DNA from: Ancistrus triradiatus
Lineage: Eukaryota; Chordata; Actinopteri; Siluriformes; Loricariidae
Direction: 5' to 3'
Length of the DNA: 64,000 nt
NCBI GenBank assembly: GCA_025084515.1
Contig: JAJAGP010000206.1
Location: 128,766 to 192,765 of the forward strand
This document shows positions 24,104 to 36,779 of the stretch, piece by piece. Below the pieces are notes generated by a model, which searched no databases, had not been told where the DNA came from, and worked only from the letters and a program-made list of their open reading frames with translations. The stretch's first letter is position 1. Each line of letters opens with the position of its first letter. The translations under genes and the position numbers were made by a program.

Positions 24104-24330
24104 GAAGCATGGTGGTGGCAACATGCGAGAGTTTTTGTTCACTCTCAGCGGAGACTGCCAAGTACAACCAAATTCTTGTGTAAAACCTGCAGCCCTCTGC
24201 AAGACAGCTGAAGAAGGGAAGGTGGTTCACCTTCTAGCTCAGCAATGACCTTAAAGACAGTGCCAAAAAACAAAGCAGTGGCTTAAGGATAGGAAGGTAA
24301 ATGTCCTTGAGTAGCCAGGTCAGTTATGTT
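24104..24330 (+). mobile_element. Tc1-like transposon, right part of the interrupted copy
   Basis: Continues the Tc1 copy of 20560-21096 from 'gaagcatggtggtggcaaca' through degenerate catalytic-domain sequence to about 24330. No intact end was identified. Confidence 0.75.
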
Positions 24331-24339
24331 AATGTTTAT

Positions 24340-25800
24340 GCAGCTGAAATTTTAATAGAATGCAGTTTTCTTAACTCATTAAAAAATTTCAGATTATAAA
24401 AATGACTGGTCTGAGCACTAGGACTAGTAATGCCTGTCTGTTAGGGAATAGTATGGTAATGAAATATATTAGCTATATACAGTAGATGAGTACTCTAATA
24501 GATGATTGACATAAATTATTGGAGTCAAGCATGATCTAGTACTCGGTAAGTCTGAGATGTAGCACATTTACCAGAATATACTTTTCACTCATCTCTTTCT
24601 CCTGTAGCTGCAGCGTATGAGTCATAGCCATGAATGACAAATTTGTCATGTTTCCCTATTGAATAAAGGACTAATGTGTCACTTATTATGTTACATCTAA
24701 GAGCAAGTGGTGACTTCTGACAATATAAGACAATAAGCAAATTCTACGCTAAAATCATTATGCTAACAATAAACTTGACAAGAAATAACGTGTAACCAAA
24801 CCTATTCTTATGTCATTTTATTCACCTTTTCAGCACTGGAGCAATATAGTTACAAGTTAAATTGTTGTGTAGTACCCACATGTGATCATTCTGAAACAGT
24901 ATGCTGATAATATATAACCACATAACCACAAGTGAGGGCATAGGAGATGCCCTCACCCATACCTGCTTGCATAACTCCTTTCACTAGCTCCCACTACAAC
25001 AAATGGCATATTAAAAATGTATCTGTAAAATCTGAGATTGAGTGCATATCCGTGTAGTGTAGCGGAAGAAGAGGATATTCCAAACCCCATTTTGGTGTCT
25101 ACCTGTAACCTTTTTTCAGTAGTTAATTAAAGATAAAAAACAAAACAAAAAAACATACAAACAACAAAAAAGCTATTTTGTTTCTTTTGTTTAGGTACAC
25201 ACGTTTTCAGGAAATTAAGTAGGGGAATAAAATACAAGTATGCACTGTTTAATGACCATATAATCAACATCCATTCACTTTAACAAGCAAGGTCTTAACA
25301 ATTATAATAAATTATAATAAGAAACTGTCTTTTAAATGTGTGTTTTAACTCTGGCATTTGCGGCTATAAACAGCCAATCAATACAGTCACTTAAACAGCC
25401 AATCAATGCTGCCGATCCACAAGCAAAGTCATTTGTCTGTGTGTGTGGGGGGGGCAGTTCAAGCTATAAATGGCATTTGTAATTGTGTGTGTCTGTCCTA
25501 TTGTAAATAGTACTCTTTTGTTTGTTCCTCCACTATATATTCTCTCTCACAGATAGCTATATAAACTGGTTCACATTCACTCATTGAGTCTCATTGAGGC
25601 ATCTGGCTGATCTCCCATGTTGTTCGTAATACTGTTTATCAATGTGCTTGTGGCTTCTGTCAAACAAAAGTATGGGTCATTTCAATCTCTCATCAATCAC
25701 TTGTGTTTTCAGCAGTATCTCTGATGCATTTATGTATATCATTTGCATTAAGTTTTCTTGTGGAAATACCCTATATATTTACATTACGTTGCATAGTCTA
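24340..25800. other. Intronic sequence without recognised features
   Basis: AT-rich. There is a small direct repeat of 'aaacagccaatcaat' at about 25368 and 25394 and a short G-run at 25447. No coding or mobile-element signature is seen. Confidence 0.4.
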
Positions 25801-25809
25801 AAGATGGCT

Positions 25810-27935
25810 GGAAATGGTGGCCTCTAGAAGTCGGGTGATGGCACCCTCTAGTGATGCGGAAGGGAACCCACAGCCGCCGAAACCGACAGGCGGCACCCAC
25901 TGTCCACAAATTTCTCCTCCTGGGGCACCCTCTAGGCCTGGACGATCAGGATGTTCCTGGTGGAAATCGGAGATAAGGGAGGGGTCGAGTATGTCCCTTG
26001 CCGGTATCCAGATCTTATCCCTCTCAATCCACCAGATATTGGATCTGTCCAGCTTGACGCCTAGAGTCCAACAACCGGCTCATGCTGTAAGCGGGGGAAC
26101 CATCCACGTCCAAAGGAGGAGGGGGGTTGATCTCCGGCTGCACCTGGGAGGAGGAAATTACGGTTTTAAAAAGGAAATGTGAAATGTTGGTGCAATACAA
26201 TAAAAGGCAGGTAACTGTAATCTGTTTACAGGGGTTTATGGGGTTTACCTGTTTCCAAACCTTAAATAGATCCACGAATCTATGACTTAACTTCTTACTT
26301 GGAAGTCGCAGTTTCGCAGTCTCTGGTAGATAGAGACCTTACCACCTCATTAACGTCATCCTCCAGCTCCTTCCACCAGAATTGGTACTTAACTAACTCC
26401 AAGGTTCTTCTGACCCGAACTAGGATTACAATGTATAGTATAAATCAATTTTTTACACATATCTGAGGGTACAAACTCAAGGTCTGGAGGGCAATCGCCT
26501 GGAAGAGGTTCGGTGGCTTGTTCTTGCTGGATTTGTTTTCTTATCTCCCACCGGATTGACCTGACTAGACAGTCAAGTGCCAGGATCGTGGCTGAAGGAC
26601 TATCCTCCTTCTCAGCTTCCCACAGGTGGGATAGGGCGTCTGCCTTCGCGTTCTTGGACCCTGCATGATAGGAGACTGTGAAATCAAAGCGAGTAAAGAA
26701 AAAAAATGCCCATCTAGCTTGCGTGGGATTGAGTCTCTTTTCAGACTGTATATATTCAAAATTTTTGTTGTCTATCAAGACCAAAAATGGAAATTTAGCC
26801 CCCTCATGCCAGTGGTGCCATTCTTCAAACGGCAACTTTATGGCCAGAAGCTCACGATTACCCACATCATAGTTATGCTTGGCGATGCTAAGTTTGGGGG
26901 AGAAGACAGCACATGGGTGTAGTTTAGGGGGGGATCTGGCCCTTTGAGACAAAACAGCTTCAGCACCTCCTTAATGAAGGCCTGGAAGACGGAGGGGGTG
27001 TAAGCAAGTCTGTAAGGCATGAGTCTGTACTCCTAGTGCCCCCTGGTGGTTAGGAAGGCGGTTTTCATCGTACCCAGATGGGATTGTAGGCGCTGCGCAA
27101 GTCCAACTTTGTGAAGATAGTTGCGCCTCTCAATTGTTCCAAATCAGAGGGGACTAGGGCAGCGGGTACTTGTACTTAACAAGTGATGGCGTTCAGGCCT
27201 TGGTAGTCCATACATGGTCAAAGAAAGCCGGCTGCGGCTGGAGAGGTGGAAGGACGTACTATATGTAACCCAACCCAATGCCTCGGTTTCCACCCTCGAC
27301 AAGGGGTAGCTCCTGCTTCGCAGAGGTGTGGTACCATGTAACAGATCGATAGTGCAGTCTCCTGGGGAATGAGGGGCAACACGCTGGCTCCCTGTTTGGA
27401 GACGGCTGCGGCAAGATCTGCATAACACAGAGGCACGTTGCATGTCCCCCTCAGGCTTGAGCTTTCCACATAGGTCACTCAGACAGGTAAAGGTAAAGTC
27501 AGACAGGAGGTGAAGCATTGATCTCCCCACCTAGTTATTTCCCCATGATCCCAGGATATACTAGGTTGGTGTCTTACCAGCCAGGGGTAACCTAGGATGA
27601 TGTATTTTCGGGGAGTGGGGATTACATTAAAAGAGTTGCTCTCCTCATGCAGTAGTCTTGTCCATAGTGTGAGTCCTTGAGTGTGTTCCTTCACCATTTT
27701 CTTCCCCACCGCCTTGAAAATGAGGGGAGTTTCAGTCTCTATCACTGGAATCTGTTACTTTTCCACTACAGTCTGGTTGATGAAATTTCGAGCAGCTCCC
27801 GAGTCTATGAGGGCTGAAAGGAATGAAGATCCTGAACCCCACCGCAGCTGAACCTTAACATGCATGCAGTCTATGTTAACTTCAAGTAGGGACAAGTCAC
27901 TCACCTCCACGGAACCCACTGCTCCAGACTGTCGT
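25810..27935 (-). pseudogene. Ty3/gypsy chromovirus pol remnant
   Basis: On the minus strand the order is protease, reverse transcriptase, RNase H, integrase remnant, chromodomain. The protease motif ALIDSGAARNFI has its Asp-Ser-Gly at 27805-27797. Next comes ILGYPWLVRHQPSISW (about 27590-27545). RT pieces lie at about 27390-27000, ending MPYRLAYTPSVFQAF. RNase H (YDVGNRELLAIK … NFEYIQSEKRLNP) is at about 26870-26640. The zinc-finger start of integrase is near 26380. Then a jump leads to the integrase C-terminus (FVDLFKVWKQVNP, about 26275) and a chromodomain (SRLLDSRRQAGQIQYLVDWE, about 26065-26000). The RT segment carrying the YxDD site and the integrase catalytic core are missing. Stops and frameshifts are present. 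Confidence 0.92.
26389..26952 (-). CDS. RNase H-domain open frame within the gypsy remnant
   Basis: The longest uninterrupted part of the remnant (187 codons). Residues about 28-115 are the RNase H/connection region typical of Ty3/gypsy Pol, followed by the linker into integrase. It is part of the decayed element, not a host gene. The first about 20 residues come from another part of Pol, joined across a deletion. Confidence 0.85.
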   Translation of the reverse strand: MSQRARSPPKLHPCAVFSPKLSIAKHNYDVGNRELLAIKLPFEEWHHWHEGAKFPFLVLIDNKNFEYIQSEKRLNPTQARWAFFFFTRFDFTVSYHAGSKNAKADALSHLWEAEKEDSPSATILALDCLVRSIRWEIRKQIQQEQATEPLPGDCPPDLEFVPSDMCKKLIYTIHCNPSSGQKNLGVS

Positions 27936-27939
27936 TACG

Positions 27940-29130
27940 GCAGGAAGGGCAAAAACATCAACCAGGTCTAATATGTTGATCAGATCCACTGAGGGAACCC
28001 CCTCATTGCTAAACCCCCTCAGCTAAAAGAAGATGATGATGTGTATTACTAGATACCATACAAACTACATGAAAGAACCTCAACAGGTGAAAATAGGTGT
28101 GTGGTGCTATACATTCAGCAGTCTCCAAGTTATGGCACTGTGTCCTTCAGAGTTAACTGCTTCATAAGTTGGCAGAGTTGTTTTGGCTGTTCTGCTGCAT
28201 GCCCTTGACTCGTGTCCAAAATGGCTGCCAAGCTAGCATGGGTAACTGTCAGACCTGGGCATGTTTTCCTCTCTGCCACTCTCTGTTTCTTTCTGGCAGA
28301 GTGCAGGCTCCATCCATCCAGAAAAGGTGAGAGCTGCTCTCTTTAGGTTAGCATGGCGGCAGACGCTGCCCTATTTTTCCACTTCTGATTGCCTTTCAGA
28401 CGTAATCCATCATTTATGCTAAGAACGATATAGGGAGGATTATCTAGTTGTCTGTCAGTTAGATATGGTGGTAGTTATGAGTGATTAGAGTAATGAGTGC
28501 CTTGGTTGGGAGATTGATTTGGTTATGTGCTTGACAGGTTATCCAACCCTGAAGCAGTATGGGTGATTGACCCCATCAGAATGTGCGTGCATGTGCACCA
28601 TGGCGACTAGTGCAAATTGCAGCTCAAGGTCATGCAGTTTATTATGCAGTTTATTGCAACCATTTTCAATTGCTAATTTCCATACAGATGGGATTACATA
28701 TTATTACAAGGAAGGAGACACCTGCCCACTGTGAAAGTGATCATTTAATTTGAATTCCCTTTTCCCCTTTCATTGGTTAATCATCAATAACTCATTAGTT
28801 TTGTTCTGGACTAGATTCTGAATAGATACTGTATTCAACACATAAGGCATGGGTGGCTATGTTCAGGGATATATTCTGATAAAAATGTTTACTTTGTATT
28901 TTGAAAAAATAAACAGACCACATATGTTTTGTTCCACATATGTTGAAGATTTTTCTCAGGTCATGTATTATATTTAGTAGCAGCTATACTGTGAAAAAAC
29001 CTACTGTCTTGAAAATGCTGTATAAAGTAGTAAAATGTAAAATTTAGTCACAATTGCCCCAAAGGTTTTGAATCATAAGCAGGTACAAGGTCAAATATGC
29101 AACAACTGTTGCAGTCATGTTCATTTCAGG
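27940..29130. other. Intronic sequence without recognised features
   Basis: The first few hundred bases may still be decayed Gag of the gypsy remnant, but I cannot show it. The rest is unremarkable. Confidence 0.3.
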
Positions 29131-29134
29131 GCAA

Positions 29135-29345
29135 GACACACTATATGGCCAAAAATATGTAGCCATCCTATCTACTTAGTTAATCGTTTTTCTTTCCACT
29201 GCTAACACATTCATAATATGAAGTATACAGGAATGGAATCTTCATTGACAAATAGTATCAGTAGAATGAAGAATTGTGATTCTTCATTATGACACAGCAT
29301 TTTACATTCCCAACAAGTAAGTTAATAAATCCCTGCCCTCCCAAA
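29135..29345 (+). repeat. Interspersed repeat, family C-like end
   Basis: It starts with 'acactatatggccaaaaata', the form of end I associate with the family at 4960 and 45590. The interior does not align well with those copies. Tentative. Confidence 0.35.
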
Positions 29346-29429
29346 ACGAAGTCCAGAAAGAAATGGTTTGCCAACTTTGCCAACATGGCTGGCCTGCACC
29401 TATACTCCAATAGGCATCTTTAAGATGAA

Positions 29430-30325
29430 TTAGAATGTCAACTGTGAACATGAGTCAACTGCAGTGCCATCCATGGCTTCTGAGGCCCCTGTGCCTCTGT
29501 CTGCAGCTACTGAGGCCCTTGCTTTGTTGTCTGTAGCTCTTGAGGCCTCTATGTCATCATTGGTGGCTACTGAGGTCATGCCCACACTGGTCTGGTCCCC
29601 AGTTCTTTTCACATCTATGTTCTGTCCCCCTTCCTTCAGGTGATCGGAGTCTTTCTTGGGTTCTCCTTGTTTTTCCCTGTTTCTTTTCTTTGTGTTTTGG
29701 AGCTGTATCTTGAGGGGGGACTATGTCATGAGGCTGTGAACTGGTGTGCAATATCATCCTGCATAGCTCGCCTTTGACCCTTTACCCCTTCCACAGCAGG
29801 CGCCGCATTTACAGCCTGCATTTCCTGTAAATACTTCCATTCCGGTTCACCTCTGGTATTTTCACACAACTCTGGCTTCTTGGTTCTTATTTTTTTGCGA
29901 TGCTTCATGTCTGGTTAGTTAGATCTTGTCACTGTTTCTTGTATTGTTTCATGTTTTCAAGTTATTTTAGCCATTACCATCTCAGTCTGTATACTGATAT
30001 GTCTTTGTTAATGTTAGCATTATCAGTTGTGTGTCTGTCTGTGCCTTCCTTGTCTATTTGTATCTGCACTACTTGTCTGTTTGTCAGTATATTGTCGGTT
30101 TGGTGTACTATGTGGATGTTAGTATTAGTACCCTGCCCCTGGTGGTGAGCCCAAGTACACGGCTTTGTTTGTTATTGTTCTGCCTCACGGTTAGCCCTCA
30201 GTTCATGTATATTAGCATTTTATGTCAGTATCTGTGAGTTACCATTTTCTCCATGTCCACTGTGAATAAATCACACTAGCACACTATGTCAGTGTCCCTT
30301 GTCCCTCCCTATCCTGATCGTGACA
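29430..30325 (+). mobile_element. 3' end and LTR of an LTR retrotransposon
   Basis: A purine run, GAGGGGGGA (29712-29720), sits just before a segment that begins TGTCATGAGG (29724) and ends CTGATCGTGACA (30325). That gives a 602-bp candidate LTR with matching TGTCA…TGACA ends and an AATAAA at 30265. A purine tract just upstream is what a 3' LTR should have. The 290 bp before it (Thr/Ala/Ser-coding text around 29470-29600) would be the 3' end of the interior. No partner 5' LTR is seen in the window. Confidence 0.65.
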
Positions 30326-31309
30326 ATTACAGGCCACTCTCAAGCAAATGACTGACAGCTGGCCTGTGCTGAGTGGTTTGTAGTGGTTATTACTTATTTT
30401 CAACATGTTGGCTAAACCACTTCCATTCTCAGGGTGTGGTAGCGTGACCATGTGTACCCAGCTTGGTGCAGCCAGTGGGTGTACTGGGACTCAGCACTTC
30501 ACCTGGCCTCTAGCCTTTACGATGATTCAGAAGGTTGCGTCACTTGCCATCTGTTGAGGGGAGATTCCTTTATCTCCATTTGAAATTGACAATATATTTT
30601 GAAGATATCTGAATAAATTGGTCAAAAGGGTGCATTTGGTTTGACTAAACCAGTACATATGCAGTACATATGACCTGTTTGAATCATTTGAGAAAACCCT
30701 GTTGTAGAAATGTGACACTCTTCTAATCACACAGACTGAGTGAAGCTGCATGATTTGAGATATTTTTACATTATCCTTAATATGTAAAGCTGTACATTTT
30801 GGATTAAGCCTGAAAACCTCTCACCTTTATTGGGAAACACTATTTAACTTTGAATGTTTTAATAAATGAGACTGAAAGCATTTGAGTTAAACGTGAAGTA
30901 TCAGTGCTAAATGCATACACGTACATGACCTTTGGAACTTACTTTGATGAGATAAGCCTCCACCTCCTCCTGTTTGCCATAATAGAGTTTTTTCATGAGT
31001 TGAATGTCTCGGAGCAGCTGTTGTACTGCTGTAGGCTTTCAGTGGCAGTACCTACGCAAAGCATGTGGGCGATTAGAAAGACCTCTGTTGATCTGCCATT
31101 GCTTTCTGGCAGTTCTTAAAAGGGGTGCTTCCATCCAAATAAATAGGTCAAGTCATTACTGTAGGCTAAGAACATAAAAGAAAGTTTTTTTGTTGCTCAC
31201 AGTTTTTCTTGTAGCTGGTAGTTACTCTTTTTTCATATGGATTTATTCCTTTTTTTTGTCTTTATATAAATACATTTGCATTTCTCACTTAATAATCTAG
31301 CCTTTTGTG

Positions 31310-31535
31310 CACAGTCGAGTTTGCATGTCCTCCCAGTGTCCACGTGGGTTTACTCTGGGTACTCCGGTTTCCTTACACAATCCAAAGACATGCATTAGGT
31401 CAATTGATTATGCTAAATTGGCCGGATCTGAGTATGCATGCCTAGTTTTGATCTAACCTTGTGTGTCAATGCAACCCTGTCATTAACATAGCTATTGATG
31501 CTGAAAGCTATGTTAAATAAACTAAATAAACAAAC
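31310..31535 (+). repeat. SINE-like repeat, family D, copy 1
   Basis: It carries 'gtttgcatgtcctcccagtg', 'tgggtttactctgggtactc' and 'caaagacatgcattaggtca', the shared body of a common fish SINE-type repeat. The tRNA-like head is absent. It ends in an A-rich 'aataaacaaacaaac' tail. Confidence 0.65.
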
Positions 31536-31539
31536 AAAC

Positions 31540-33600
31540 AATTTTGAGCACAGTCAAATTAATGGCTATTAAAGAGTGCTCTTTTAACTCAAGGAAAATG
31601 TACTTTTTATTTACACATGTATAATATAAACAATGTATATTGACAAGTGTTGAAAAGCATTTAGTCAGGTAGATTCTAAATTTGCTCTTACCCCTTCTGT
31701 GTCAGCAAATATTTATTCAACATTTGGATTGCCCCATCATTATAAATTCAAAATTGTACATCAAGGGTTCTTGACATAAATGGCGAAATCACAAACTAAA
31801 TAGACTTCTTCAACAGCCACTCTGCACATTGTGTGTTATTTGGTAGTGCAACCAAGTAATCAACTCCTTCCAAATCTGATAGAGCCAGTTATTTTCAGCT
31901 GGTCCCTTGATATGATTGCCCAATTTGATATTCTTGAAAACAGCATGATGACTTGTAATGACAACAAAAGCATAATAGGCAAGAGTATAATTTCAAATAT
32001 AGAACCACACAAATCCAAAATCACAAGGTAACTCAAATGAAATGCAAGGGCTTCTCAAAATGTAAGCAGATATATTGGCATATATCCCAATACCCTAAAC
32101 CTCAATGTCTGAATGTACCCTTTTATTTAAAATGAATATTTCTATTATAAGAATATTTCTAATCTTATGAGAAAATATTAACTTCATTCTGGCATATGAA
32201 TCACAGTACCATCACTTAGTGAAGTCCCCATATTGTGGAGGGACTTTTAGGTCCCCTTTACTTGTTATCTGCTTATTGGACTGGACTTCACTTCTCTAAC
32301 ACGTTCAAGTAGTTTGTTCCTCATTTGTACTACTGTGCACGCACTGTCCAGCTATTTTTTTTGAAAAAGCATGTGATGAAATAGAAAAGAGAAAAATGCC
32401 CTGTGTATACAACACACTGCATTTTTTTTAAATATCACTATTGCTATTTATTGCTGTTTACTATCTTACTGCTCTACTGCTGAATCCCTTAGAACGTCCT
32501 ACTGTTCTGCGAAGACATGATTGTTTACGTTCAGTTTGTCTTAGATGGCTCTCTATAAACCCGGCTTAAAAGAAAGACTAACTGGTTGGTAATAAAGTAT
32601 AACATAAAATATATGTGATAAGGTTAAACTTTCAAATTTCACAAAGGTGGAACAATACAATCTTTGTTTCATGGACTACATTTTTATACATCATATTAAG
32701 TTTTTATTAGTTCTGATTTTAAAGTCCACATTAGCTGAGTCTAACCACGTGATTCAAGCACTTTCAATGCTGATGTCACACTGTTTCAAGTGCTACTGGT
32801 GTCAGGCTTGGTTGTGTTATTGAGAGTACAGCAGAAATGATACAGCAGAGTACTTAGCCAAATCAATGATGTCAGACTATCCCATCGATCACGGGTAAGC
32901 AAAACTGTGCCAGCAGGCACGGAGCCAATTATTAGGCTGTGATAAGATGCAAGAAGTCACCTTCAGAAAGCCATGCCAGCATGGCTAGCATTTTACATCA
33001 ACAACCTTTCCATATTTGGATTTTACTAAAAAACTGCAGCAGAGTTTGTCTTTGCCTTGCTGATGGGTGCAGGCAAGAGAAATCAGACATCAGTTGGTTA
33101 CCTTTGTCCTTGAAAACAACAGGCCTGCCTATCTGACTCATCCATACCTTCTCTCAGAGGACACAAATGGTCTGATCTCAGGCCAATTACAGGCACGGTG
33201 CCAAAAACCTCTCTCCTGGATGGAGATGATAAGCTTTAGGGGTGTGTTCTTATTTGATAACATAGTCTGGTACGATAAATGACTGGTGGAGGTGGTGGTG
33301 AGTAGGGAGGAAAAATCAATTGTAATCAACTTTTCTTTCAGGTGGATAATTTGAATGTTGTACATGACAGCACAGGAATAGGATACACACATGAAACAAG
33401 TCACACACCAATGTTCTCACACCCATTCACAACCATACTGTATCGCTTATGATACTCTGGGGCAGCACAATTAGATATTTAAATGGAGAACTTCTTAAAG
33501 GAAAGCAAGAAGAGCCAACATTAGTGTCAGATGATGTTATTTAAGTCACAGCAGACATGGGGAGAGGAAATAAGACCAGCAAGATTCCCAGCATGTAATT
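31540..33600. other. Intronic sequence without recognised features
   Basis: No coding or repeat signature was noticed apart from short simple runs. Confidence 0.35.
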
Positions 33601-33621
33601 AGTGCCCCATTTGAAGCTAAT

Positions 33622-33624
<3 letters not shown>

Positions 33625-33662
<38 letters not shown>
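33625..33662. repeat. (GA)n microsatellite
   Basis: About 19 GA units. Poly-Ser-Leu frames across it are artefacts. Confidence 0.97.
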
Positions 33663-33664
<2 letters not shown>

Positions 33665-34285
33665 ATTGTAATGGCTCCAAATGAGGGCTGACATAAAAAA
33701 AACATAGTTTCTCTAACAATGACTGGTTGAAGAGAAAGGTTAAAAAATTCTTTCTTTTTGTGCACACCAGAGGTCGGAGGCTTTATCTTTTCATGAACTG
33801 AAAAACCTGGAGAAGATATAATAAAGCAATTTTATGCAAAGACGTTTAATGTAAACAATCTATTAGAATGCGGTGAGAGAAAATGTTAAGCTTGTGTGTA
33901 GGGTGTGAAGTTAAGCATTCATTAATAGCGGTTTTCAGACAATGTATCATATCTTTGAAAGTGATTACTTGTTACACATGCATGCATTCTCATCATATTT
34001 GCTAAGCAGTTAGTGATTTATGTCAGTCATGAATGTCTACAATTTAAAATCAGTTAATCAAAAGATGCTTCATTGACCTTTGTAATTGTGTTTGCACAGC
34101 TGAAATATGTTATTGTGTACAATAAAGCAAATCAATTGTGCAAGGTGTGAACTGCACTGGCATTCGCAAATTACTCATTATGCAAGCATTACTAAATTAC
34201 TAAAACATTACTAAATAGCTTTATGAAATAAGTAGTTTGATGTTTTTATATGTAATTTCTCCCCAACAACACAATGTCCAAAAAA

Positions 34286-34286
<1 letters not shown>

Positions 34287-34333
<47 letters not shown>
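34287..34333. repeat. (CT)n microsatellite at the edge of a Tc1 copy
   Basis: About 23 CT units directly beside the truncated end of the Tc1 copy at 34345. Confidence 0.97.
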
Positions 34334-34336
<3 letters not shown>

Positions 34337-34344
34337 ATAATTAG

Positions 34345-35245
34345 GAATTCATTGTTCTTTCTATTATGGCATTGTGGCAGATACAATAAACCAGGCAAAT
34401 ACCATGTTACTACCACCACCATGATTCACAGATGGGGTAAGGTTTTTATGCTGGAATGCAGACAGGTTGCTTTTCATATAAACCAAAAAGCTCTATTTTG
34501 GTCTGATCCATCCACAAAATATTTTCCAATAGCCTTCTGGATTGTCCAGCTGTCACATGAGGGGCAGGAGTGTTCTTTTTGGAGAGCAATTGCTTTTCCT
34601 TGAAACCCTGCCATGCACACCATTTTTATTTAGTTTTCCCTTAATAGTGGACTCATGAGCATTAACATTAAACAACATGAGAGATGCCTTTAGATCCTTA
34701 GAAGTTGTGCTGGGTTCCTTTGTGACCTCATAGACACATTGCTCTTGGAGCCTTTTTGGTCGACTGAGTAACAATAGTCCTGAAATTCCTCTTTTTGCAC
34801 AACCTGTCTGACTGTGTATTGGTGGAGTATAAAATCCTTAGAGGTTGGTTTGTTATTTTTTCCTGCCTGATTTTTATCAACTTTTTCTCAGCTCCTCAGA
34901 AATCTCATTTGTTCATGCTATTATATACTTCCACAAATGTGTTTTGAAGATCAAACTCTGATAAATCCCTGCTCTCAAAATAAAGCCATGTGCCGGATTG
35001 TCATCACTGGCTGACTGAAAACACTGGAATCTAATTCAAATGAACTGCTAATCTTATAGGTTCATGTACCTTTACCACTCACAGATATGTAAAATTTGTT
35101 CTTTTTCCTCAACAAATACATGAGCAAACATTCATTTTTTTGTCTCATTTTATGTAATTGTAGAACCTGTGTAAAAATCTGATGTTTTAGGTCATATTTA
35201 TACAGAAATATATACAATTCTAAAAGTTTCACAAACCTTCAAGCA
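34345..35245 (-). mobile_element. Truncated Tc1 transposon (lineage 1)
   Basis: On the minus strand it begins with the Tc1 end near 35245 ('tgtaaaaatctgatgtttta' on +) and runs through the N-terminal DNA-binding region. The second helix-turn-helix and linker survive in the frame 34774-34553 (VTKEPSTTSKDLKASLM, then HESTIKGKLNKNGVHGR). It is cut off within the catalytic region near 34345, beside the CT microsatellite. The other end is absent. Confidence 0.88.
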
Positions 35246-35249
35246 CCGC

Positions 35250-36480
35250 TGTATATATGTAGTGTCATTTTTGGACAATGCATTATTGGGGAGACACAGC
35301 ATACCAGTGTTAAATGGCCGGTAGCCTTATAGCCTTCTTCAGTTTCACAATTTCTGCTTGCTTCTCTGTCTTCTGAAATCTGCATTTTAAATACAACAGG
35401 AAAGACATTTTATTATTAATTATTAATTATTATTTATTATTTATATATATGAATCAAAATCAACGTTGATAATATATATGTGTTTTAATAATATATAATA
35501 TATTAAATATATTAATAAATACAGGAATAATGATTAATTCAACTAATTAATGAATGCCAGTGCAGTACATGAGTCACAACCCAGTGAAAGACTATTTATT
35601 CGCTACAATGTATCAACGAGTATCAAAGTTTCATAAAATGCACTTCTATTTAAATACCCATATACGAAGTCAGGTAATGATATACATTGACATGATATGA
35701 CATTGTGGTATAGGCAAGTATACAAAATGTAGCATGTAATGTTATTGGTATAAATGTGCAATTAATGTTAGTTTCATTTTTATTTCCACAGTGTACTTAA
35801 TCAATACATTTGCCCTTGATTCCATCATCTTCCTTTCTTTTTCTTGCGTGACTTCCATGCAAGGAGGAGCCAAGACAGAATGAAAGGAATGAAATGAGCA
35901 AAGGAAATTAAAGTACTTTCTATTTTTTAAAGCTTTTTCTAATAAAACTGATAATGTGGCTTTACATTACAGTAACATTATAAGACATTATAGGATATTG
36001 TATATAATTCTGGCATCTGTTTCAAGTGATACTGGAATCCTACTAATGAGGGTACAACAGGAATGATACAGCAGAGTGGGGAAGGGGTAGAAAGGGACTT
36101 ATTCAGGATGCAGTGGTTTGAGTTTTGAGTTGTTATGAGTGTGATCAAGAAGAATGAGGATGCAGTCAGACTGATTAATTAGTCTGTTCTCAGAGGAGCT
36201 GACAAGTTAATACCCAAATACAATCAAAGTTATATTTTCTTTGGAAAGTAATACTTATCTGCAAAAGCAGAAGGTTTTTTTTTTGTTTGTATGACATCGC
36301 CTTGTGTTCTCTGTATAAGCATCTCCTAATGTATAATTTCATAGATGTTCATGTTACTTTTGAGAATTTTAAGAAAAGGTCCATGTCTCAGTATGCAGAA
36401 TGAACAAGTACAGTCAAACCCGACTGAAACCCAACTCTTGCTATCGGAATTATTCTTACTGCATAATACAACTCAGGGTC
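35250..36480. other. AT-rich intronic sequence
   Basis: Contains a low-complexity ATTATT/ATATAT patch at about 35410-35530. Otherwise nothing recognised. Confidence 0.4.
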
Positions 36481-36484
36481 ATGA

Positions 36485-36765
36485 GGAGCCAGGGCCTAAC
36501 TGTTAGCACAAAACACAAGGTGGGAACCAACCCTAGATAATTCATCAAAAGACACAAACACACATAATTTAGAGATGCCAATTAACCTAGCACATGTCTT
36601 TGTAATGTGGGTGGAATGTGAGTACCTAGAGAAACCCCATGCAAACATGGGGAGAACATGCAAACTCCTCACAGGCAAATACAAGCTGGTAAACAAACTG
36701 TTGATCTCTATTACTATGAGGCAACAGCAGTAACCACTTGTACCACTGTTACACCCTCCTTCCCG
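36485..36765 (-). repeat. SINE-like repeat, family D, copy 2
   Basis: Reverse complement of the family D body: 'gcaaacatggggagaacatg' and 'tttagagatgccaattaacc', with the head region at about 36730-36760 ('aaccacttgtacca'). Confidence 0.65.
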
Positions 36766-36779
36766 CATTATCACAATAA

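Noticed and set aside
26389..26952. 187-codon frame as a domesticated host gene
   Set aside because: It is only one segment of a gypsy pol with deletions on both sides. Nothing suggests retained function.
33541..33767. Frames with poly-Ser-Leu
   Set aside because: They are direct translations of the GA/CT microsatellite.
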